Source: Saccharum officinarum | Lineage: Eukaryota > Streptophyta > Magnoliopsida > Poales > Poaceae | Length of the DNA: 64,000 nt | NCBI GenBank assembly: GCA_020631735.1 | Contig: CM036231.1 | Coordinates: 5,483,831 to 5,547,830, forward strand | Direction: 5' to 3' | Shown: positions 56,943 through 64,000 of the stretch, in pieces | How positions within the stretch are numbered: position 1 is the stretch's first letter | Layout: every line of letters begins with the position of its first letter | Notes under the pieces: model-generated | The model's input: the letters and a program-made list of their open reading frames with translations, nothing else | What the model was told of the DNA's origin: nothing | Database searches by the model: none | Position numbers and translations under genes: made by a program

Positions 56943-59900
56943 TTAGTACACCATCACTCGGAGCAGACCCGCCTGAGGCTGCGTGTACTGGAGGCCTTCA
57001 TCCAGGAGGAACTGCTCCACAGCTATAGGCAACCTCGCAGTGCGAGAGCCCTTGGTGTGGTGGCCCGTTCCAACGCAAACCATGACTTGCATCCTCTCCC
57101 CTGCTGCCCTCGCTGCACTCTTCAAGGCAGTGAGCTCACCCTTCAGGATGTGGATTGCTTCGTTCACATGCAAGCCATGTAAATCAATCAGGCGGTCACC
57201 CCCACGTTGGGAAGAAACAGGATTCCTGCACGTCAGAAAACGGTAAGTATGAAACAAAATTAAGCCCTTGTTTAGATTGAAGATTTTTTCAACCTGATGA
57301 ATAGTACCACTTTCGTCTTATTTGACAAATATTGTCCAATCGTAGATCAACTAGGCTCAAAAGATTCATCTCGTGATTTTGAACTAAACTGTGTAATTAG
57401 ATATTTTTTTTACCTACATTTAGTACTCCATGCAAGCGGCTAAAAATTGATGTGATGGAGAGAGAGTGAAAAAACTTGGAATTTTGAGGTGATCTAAACA
57501 TGGGCTAAACTTCGGTACTACATAAGCTGGAACAACCAAAAGTCAACATGTAAAAGACCTTTGTCGGTAAATAGCTTCTCTAGCTTTCTCATGAGCTGCT
57601 TTCATTTGCACATTGTATGCCTGCCCCTTCATGCTGAGTTCCTTCGCAAGAGCCTTGTTGCCAACCAAGTAAGCCTGTCTACCCTGTCAGGTGTATCCTT
57701 ATGTGAATACCTTAGCAACTCGTAAGATACCAAACTCAAAAACAGTATGTTACAGACAGTGAACTCTATTCATGAAAAACATGAACCTTACTAAAAAGGG
57801 GGCAGACCCAGTGCCAAAGGCTCTCACACGAGTGGGGTCTGGGGAAGGGAATAACCGAAGCAAAGTCTTACCCCCGCAGAAATTCTGCAGAGAGACGGCT
57901 TCGAACCCAGGACCTGGTGACTCGGCGAGCTAGCACTCACCAACTGCACCAGGCCCGCCCTTCAAAAACATGAACCTTACTCAAACAGGCAAAAGAAATT
58001 GCAAGTGTAGGCTTCAGTATCCATATGCAATAGTGCTTACCTGCTCAAAGCACGCATTTCGGACCCTAGCAAAATCACGAGCTTCTCCCCTTGATTCTGA
58101 GTACATATTTGCTGGTGGATTGCATATATAGAGATAAACTAATCAGCGCATAATTGGAGCATAGTAAAGGAACTCAAAAGGTAGCATAATTCTCCCTGAT
58201 TTCTTGCCATTCCCGATTTTTCACTAAATGAAGAAAACAAGCAAGAGCAATCCTCATCCAGACATGAAACATAAAGGAGGGAACTGTGCAATATGGACCA
58301 GAAAGACTTCAGAGTATCAGATGAGTATTACCCACTGCATCGCCAGTCTCAAGCCATGGGGCAACTCTTGCACTACTGATACTTTGAAATTTGTTCCCAG
58401 ATGATTGTTTAGTGCTAGAACTGTACTGTTTGGGTACAGAAAGAGCTGAAACACCATTACCATATTCAGGACCTTTTTTAAACTTCCACTGGCCAGTATT
58501 CTGCGACGCAAGTTTGCGAACAGCTGAAACAAAATCACCAGCTCCAGTATGCATCGCAGATGAACCACGCCCATTAAACATGCCAAGTACATCCACATTA
58601 CCCTTATTGAAACCATTTTGGTCCTCGACTGTTGGAAGTGCAGGGAAATCCCCAGTGCTGAAGTTTGGTGCGCTGTGGGCCAGATTCAGTGTGTGATTGG
58701 GTGTAGCATCAACTTGCATCTGAAAAATCGGGAAAAACATAATTATGGATAGTGCCAAAATGTTATGGATGAACACCGAGCGTTTCGAAATCAATGCAGA
58801 ATTGCAATTGAAGATGTGAGGATCCAAATTGTCTTTCGGTAAAGAGTACACTTAAACAGCATGATAACGATGTTGTGCAACCAGTCCATGGCATGTCTGA
58901 TGAGCTCCACAAAAATTCTTATGCTAATATATGGTTCTTGTCTAACATTTGGCAACCAGTAACATTTTTTATTGAAATGGTGGGAGACGTATTCCATTGC
59001 ACATCATAATTACTCCCTCTGCTCCAAATTGTAAGACATTCTGGCTTTTCTAGATACATAGCTTTTACTATGTATCTAGATATAATGTATATCCAGGTGC
59101 ATCGCAAAAGATATGTATCAGAAAAGCCAGAACGTCTTACAGTTTGGAACAGAGGGAGTATTTCGAAACCACTTTGATAATAGTTCTAAAGAACATTGAT
59201 CTGACATCTGAGCATAAGAGCATACATTTAATTACTTCGATTTTTTTGGTAAAGCTAATTCTGAGTGGATATCTGGAAGACTTAAATTAGTGTTGCAGTA
59301 AGGAAGGAATTACCTCTAGCTGGGTGAGGATCTCAATAGTATGGTTGAAATCACACCCATTTGCGTAGTACAGCTCTGCAAGGCTCTCTGCCGAAAATCC
59401 AGGGAACTGAGATGCTAAGCACTCCAGGGGAGCAACAAGGCCATCTGATGAGGCAGCATACTCACTGGCAAAACTATCAGAAAAGCTTACACCAGTTTCA
59501 GAATCATAATGAAGGTCCTGGTTTCCATTAGCAATATGAAGATCACCAATATAATTTTGCTCCCAGTTGGTTGAACCCAGATAATTATCTTCATACAGCA
59601 GATTAGCATGTTCCAGTTCCAGGCCCTTGGTAACTGGAGAAGATAATTCATGTTCTCTTGAGAAGCGACTGGATGTTGTCCCATAAAAGGGGGGCGCATT
59701 CAAGGACAATCCAGCAAGGGACAGTTCTTCAGGCCCTTGTTCAACTTTCTCAAAAGAAGTGAAGTCTGGAATAATGTCATCGGGTAGCTGCTTACGCCAA
59801 AACTGGTGTGCCTCATCATCCGAGTTATTAGACTTTGATGACTCGGACCTATCTAGGATTGTTTTTCCAGAAGAACCCCTAAAATCTGACTTAGTTACAT

Positions 59901-60042
59901 CTGGAACTGTAGTGCTTCCAAGAGATGGTTTAACAAATGAAGGTACAAACTCCGCTGCATTGGGATTTAATGACGTGACTTTACTAGGTAACACTGAACA
60001 CGCATCTCCACTATTTGAAACAACTTTATTTAGTGAACTCAT
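56943..60042 (-). CDS. CID7: CID7-type PABP-interacting protein (PAM2, CUE, DUF1771, SMR)
   Basis: Five coding exons give 531 aa: 59314-60042, 58332-58719, 58041-58111, 57559-57683 and 56943-57225, with GT-AG borders and matching phases. PAM2 at residues 24-39 (SLNPNAAEFVPSFVKP) binds the MLLE domain of poly(A)-binding protein. A CUE-like ubiquitin-binding region is at about 206-243 (LASQFPGFSAESLAELYYAN). DUF1771 spans about 375-438 (YSESRGEARDFARVRNACFE; LAKELSMKGQAYNVQMKAAH). A C-terminal SMR domain starts LIDLHGLHVNEAI and contains VGTGHHTKGS. The order matches the plant CID5/6/7 proteins (CID7 is about 567 aa as remembered). The chosen ATG is the first in frame and follows an acceptor-like TTCTGTTAAG. 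Its precise role is not known to me beyond PABP and RNA-linked function. Introns hold a MITE, a SINE and a Stowaway. Confidence 0.93.
57264..57505. mobile_element. MITE in the last intron of the CID7-type gene
   Basis: GCCCTTGTTTAGAT and, reversed, GCCCATGTTTAGAT, 242 bp, with TAA on both sides (57261-57263 and 57506-57508). It starts 39 bp from the final exon's acceptor. Confidence 0.85.
57793..57963 (-). mobile_element. tRNA-derived SINE, copy 2, in a CID7-type intron
   Basis: Same family as 30911-31079 on the other strand: GGGCGGGCCTGGTGCAG start, box B GGGTTCGAAGCC, T-run end. Exact 18-bp duplications (57775-57792 and 57964-57981). Confidence 0.92.
59013..59158. mobile_element. Stowaway MITE in intron 1 of the CID7-type coding region
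   Basis: CTCCCTCTGCTCCAAATTG and, reversed, CTCCCTCTGTTCCAAACTG, with TA on both sides; 146 bp, a typical Tc1/mariner MITE. Confidence 0.92.
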
Positions 60043-61345
60043 CTTAACAGAAATTACATGCAATGTTACATGTACAAGAGAGATGCGTTCAACAATGATT
60101 TACCCAAGCCCTGCGAGGAAACGGGAAAAAAAGAGTTATGTAAAGGCATGGTGGAGCTCCCAATCCTTGGACAAACACTAAAAATTAACTTTGACTAGCC
60201 GTATAAATAAAAGTCTATTATCTTAAATGAGAAATGTTATATAGTATTATGAAACCATTTCTAAAAGTGAATCTAATAACATCAATCTCCTATTGTCAAT
60301 GTACAATTTTTTTTACTGATGGTCAAAGTTGACAAAGTTTGACTTAGGACAAACCTAGATGGACCTATATTTACAGCCAGATGAAGTAGATATAATCACA
60401 AAGCATAGCGTAGATCTTGTTAGTAGATTTTTACATTAAGATAATGTTTGAATCATAATAATAATTGACTTCCTCTTTCCTATAATGAAAACCACAATTA
60501 AATAAATAAGATAGTGCGGCCAAGGTTTTCTTAGAAGAGCCTCCTTATCGCTATTGCTTCAGAAAGAATTTCCCTTATTATCCCAGTCACAGTGTGAGGC
60601 CGTAATGCCACCACCAGCATCAATCAAATCGGCAATACCCAAAGACCCCAAGAATTGTAGCTTCTTTCCTGAAACCAATGGCGTCTTCACAGTGGAAACA
60701 AAAGCAGATGTTTCCTGTCACTCATATAGTCATATGCCTCCTTTACTAAAAGAAGATGCAGCACAGTACTGCATCATAAAAGAAGCATCTTCTTCCCAAC
60801 ATGGTATTAGTTTGCACCTTCCAAATTCACAACTATGCTTTTTTCCCCTTCTGTTCAACGATAAATAGCAAATGACGCAGAGAATAGGCAACAGAAGAAC
60901 GAATTATTGCTGTTATCAAATGAGCCAGCAAAGGATAAACTTGAGATGCTGCCCTAGTAGCCGTTCTCAAACCGGCGCCCTCAAGGCCTCAAACCCATAA
61001 ATAAATTCCTTGCAACTCCAGCCTTAATCATACTAATAATTACACTCGAGCGAAGCCAAAATATAGCAATAAATTCCCTAAAAAGTACGGAGTAGAGCGA
61101 AGAGTGCACCTGCTTTGCTTAATTGCTCTCGTGTGCGGTGCACGCTCACGACGTGCACCCGACGCTAAAGCGGCGAGAAAAGAAGGGCTTTTTTTTCACA
61201 GCACGCACGCGACGGGACACTGGTGAATTACCAGCCTACTGACCCAGTGTACCCAACAGAGGAGGAGATCCGGACCAGATCTACGCGGAATTCACCAGAT
61301 CTATCGAGAGAAGAAGCAAGGAGACGGTGACGGGGAGACCGGTAC
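60043..61345 (-). other. Predicted 5'-leader intron of the CID7-type gene
   Basis: A donor AAAG/GTACCG at 61346 and the acceptor just before the start codon would remove this stretch. It is AT-rich, with no coding sequence of its own. A plus-strand frame at 60554-60868 (104 codons) has no domain I recognise. This is inferred from splice-site look and from leader introns being common in this family. Confidence 0.4.
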
Positions 61346-61881
61346 CTTTCCGCCGGTCGATGAGCTGATACGTAGCGCGCTCAGGCGACCGGCCCATGGG
61401 GCGGCTGGCCTCCGGCGGGGCAAACTAAAAGGAGCCCTCCCGCCCGCTGCGGTTCGGGCTCTCCCCCGTGAACAAGGTCGGGTCGGCTCCGGATCGGGAC
61501 GGGGCCACGGGGGAAGTCGGAGGCGGATGGGTGCGCGGTGCGCCCGTGTCAAGGACGGAGACGGGGGCGGGGAAGTGGAGGTGAGCGGAGAGAGCGAAGA
61601 TGGGGCGTGGTCGCTGTGGATGGAGGCGAAGGCGAAGGCGAGGCGGGTGGGTGGGTGGATGGGTGAGGCCGTGAGCTGAGGCGAGGTGAGGGAAGGGGGT
61701 GGTGGAGTTTGACCCGACGCGGCGGGGGTGGGGCCCGCGCGGCCAATGTAGGGCAGGGCGCGGTGGCGTGGAGGGGAAGGGCGCGGCGCGGTGGGTGGCG
61801 GGCAGCCTCGGGATCCGGGTCTGGCACGGGCGCACCGGCACCGCACCTGGCAATCCGACGGGCGTCGGCCGATACGAATAT
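61346..61881 (-). promoter_or_regulatory. GC-rich 5' region of the CID7-type gene
   Basis: CpG-rich stretch of about 500 bp likely holding the first non-coding exon and the core promoter. Long Pro/Arg-rich frames here are side products of base composition. No clear TATA box is seen. Confidence 0.45.
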
Positions 61882-62124
61882 GGGCCGGTTCAGTTCACAC
61901 AAAATTTTGCAAAATTTTTCAGATTCTCCGTCACATCGAATATTTAGACACATGTATAAAGCATTAAATATAAATAAAAAATAAAACTAATTACACAGTT
62001 TAGACGAAATGGACGAGACGAATCTTTTAAGCCTAATTAGACTATGATTGGACACTAATTATCAAATAACAACGAAACGTGTTACAGGATCATTTTGCAA
62101 AAATTTTTGCAACTGAACCAGGCC
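61882..62124. mobile_element. MITE of the 242-bp family near the CID7-type promoter
   Basis: GGGCCGGTTCAGTT and, reversed, GGCCTGGTTCAGTT, 243 bp, with TAT on both sides. Shared core words GCATTAAATATAAATAAAAA and GACGAATCTTTTAAG. Confidence 0.75.
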
Positions 62125-62692
62125 TATGCCCTCGCCGGGCGGGGAAAATCTCTGGAACCTCTCTCGATCCGGTGCGGTGCCGTGCGCAGGGTTGCCTCTC
62201 TGGTGCTGGTCGCGTTTGCGCTGGCCGGGCCAGGTTCATGGCCTCAAAGGGCGAGGGCGACTGAAAATAGCAAAGCCGTAGCGATCCATGGGTGTAGCAT
62301 ATACAGTTTGGTTGGTTTCCCCCTTTAAAGTTGCAGCTTGCACGTTGCTGTTTCAAGGTCTGCCTGCCTAGGTCAGGTGCGTTTTTAGCCCAAGAAAAGG
62401 TGGTTAAGAGTTCGTGCCGAAATGGTAAAGCCAGCAGGAAAGTGGTTTTCGTTCCAACAGTGCGCTGTTCTGTACTTCTGTTACAGATAGAAAGATTCTA
62501 TTCATTTAGGAGTAGGTATTTTCAGTTGGCCAGCTTGATTTGGTTCCCTACAAGTGCTAAGTAGCATTTTGTCTATTTTAATTGAGAGAGCTACGACATA
62601 GAGATGAGTTAGAAACAAATATTACAATTGACTTATTTCACTCGCCTTTCACCTCTGCCATTTTAATTGAAGCTTTCATAGCTATAATTTTG
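62125..62692. other. Unassigned intergenic sequence
   Basis: No gene or repeat end recognised. Confidence 0.5.
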
Positions 62693-62821
62693 GAGCCGTT
62701 CGGCTGTGCTGATAAGCCGGCTGGAAAACATTGTTGGCTGATTTGTTGTGAGAGAAAAATATTGTTCCGGCTGAAAAAAAACAAGCTGAAAAAGATGGAT
62801 TATAAGCCGAATGAACAGGGC
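62693..62821. mobile_element. MITE, second copy of the 50169-50294 family
   Basis: GAGCCGTTCGGCTGTGCTGA at the left; TTATAAGCCGAATGAACAGG at the right. The same sequence order occurs on the other strand at 50169-50294. Confidence 0.65.
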
Positions 62822-63492
62822 AGAATGCCTAACCGTGTGTGTTTGCTTGGTAGAATGACAGGAGATGGGTTGGACGATTTTCTCTTTCGATGTTGTTTGG
62901 TTCTAGGACAACTGGGGCAGGATCGTCCCTGAGGAGAATATTTCCCTCAGATGTGGAACTCCCTCGCCTCCACGAATTGAGCGGACAGTGTAGTCTTCTT
63001 TGGTTGCCATCATTGTCCATCTCGCGCCCATTTGTTGCGACTCGGGAGCAGGAGCACATGGGTCCAGATCGAGTTCTTGGTAGCGGGAGCTCACTATGGC
63101 TGGAGTTCGCGGCAAGCTCCGGTGCGGTGGGGCGTCCTCATCTTCCCCGCGCTCAAGGTCGCGGCTACCTCGTTTGGGCAACGCGTGCATGAGTAGGGGT
63201 CGGGCGGCACCTACGGCGAGCTCCAGGTGGTCATTATAGCGAAGATCCGAGCGACATGTTCGAACTCTGGACGTACGGGCGATCGAGCTCCTCCGGTGCG
63301 ACAGATTAGGAAAGGTCTCAAGCAGTTCGGCGAAGGTGTAGGGCACCGAGCACAACAGTGATTCCGTGATGGCTTGGAGAATTTTTTTTATTTCTATATA
63401 ATAGCCAAAGGAGATTTACACATAGGTCCTAGGTGGGGTCCCATTACACTAGTTGCAAAACGGTGTCAAATACACCATCTATCCTATTTTCC
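62822..63492. other. Unassigned intergenic sequence
   Basis: Frames on both strands overlap here (for example 62903-63355 minus) but show no domain that I recognise. Confidence 0.4.
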
Positions 63493-64000
63493 AGGGGCGG
63501 ATCTACAGGGGGGCTGGAGGGCTCCAGCCCCCTACAGCTGGTGCAACAATGGAGGTATGGAGAGGGTGAGGGAGAAGAAGAGGTGGAGGAAAGAAGAAAA
63601 ATGGAGAGAGAAGAGGAAAAAAAGAGATCAGCCTCCTTCAATTGTGTTCTGCATCTGTCACTGCCTATTTCGTAAAGGTGCAACCGTTTTGAGCGAAAGG
63701 TTCTGTCGGCTTCTTGCTAGAGAGAGCGACGTGCTTTTTCCTTGGAAATGTTATGGGGGTGACATACTTCCCAGTAATCACGAGAGACCTTGTGAAAATC
63801 CAACTTTCATCTACAGGCAAATAACAACGGTGTCTTGTTCTTCCTGGAGGCATCGTCTTGTAGTTTCTATCTCATTTTGAAGAACAATTAGGCAACAACG
63901 ATGTGGCCTAACTTATGTCTTGTTTGGATGTTCCCGGATACACCTCAAGTTACATGTGTTGGGGTGGATTGAGATAAAATTTAGTTCAAGTTCTACTCCG
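63493..64000 (+). mobile_element. Possible hAT element end, continuing past the window
   Basis: CAGGGGCGGATCTACAGGGG at 63493, followed by a 'ggctggagggctccagcccc' palindrome, resembles a hAT terminus common in grasses. The other end is not in the window. Confidence 0.35.

Noticed and set aside
60554..60868. Plus-strand 104-codon gene
   Set aside because: Lies in the predicted leader intron of the CID7-type gene on the other strand, with no domain and no promoter evidence.
61301..61953. Pro/Arg-rich minus-strand frames of 134-181 codons
   Set aside because: Three overlapping frames are open at once, a sign of GC-rich composition in a promoter and leader region.

Overview
The window is nuclear DNA of a grass, most likely a panicoid or andropogonoid type such as a sorghum, sugarcane or Miscanthus relative. 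The evidence is grass-type copia LTRs, Tourist, Stowaway, hAT and CACTA miniature elements, an RTE-type LINE whose 3' end is TTG-rich, and two intron-containing genes with clear plant orthologues. The species is inference. Two runs of exactly 100 N (17445-17544 and 56102-56201) are scaffold gaps.

Three real genes can be supported, all on the minus strand. One is an intronless AP2/ERF transcription factor of DREB/group II type (31790-32452). One is a five-exon chloroplast co-chaperonin CPN20 gene (coding 42087-49302, 246 aa). One is a five-coding-exon CID7-type gene with PAM2, CUE, DUF1771 and SMR regions (coding 56943-60042, 531 aa). The three do not form a pathway; they are gene islands in repeat-rich DNA.

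Layout. 1-12.4 kb: nested copia LTRs (ends at 1163; 2046-4324 minus; solo LTR 4749-6993 plus with CCTAT duplications; 10925-12428 minus). 12.4-24.9 kb: one decayed minus-strand copia element with a 3' LTR, an extra ORF downstream of pol, integrase, protease and gag. A TGTAACACCC...CACA element (14357-21778, TTCTT duplications) sits inside its integrase and itself contains the first assembly gap. 25.5-29.4 kb: a related LTR in the opposite direction. 30-39 kb: the ERF gene with a SINE, MITEs, a nuclear plastid ndhF fragment, a CACTA remnant, a 370-bp foldback and a small CACTA element. 40-41.5 kb: a MULE-like element with dispersed repeats. 42-49.9 kb: CPN20, whose 6-kb second intron has taken in LINE, hAT and Tourist copies. 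50-55.4 kb: MITEs, a second MULE-like element split by a copia solo LTR, and a SINE. 55.5-62 kb: the CID7-type gene and its GC-rich 5' region. 62-64 kb: MITEs and sequence I cannot assign.

The pattern I consider most worth a second look is in four copia LTRs. Each has the same core promoter (AACGGYT, then 18-20 nt, then TATAAATA). Directly upstream of it, each has an array of short, GC-rich, partly palindromic words, and the word is different in every LTR.
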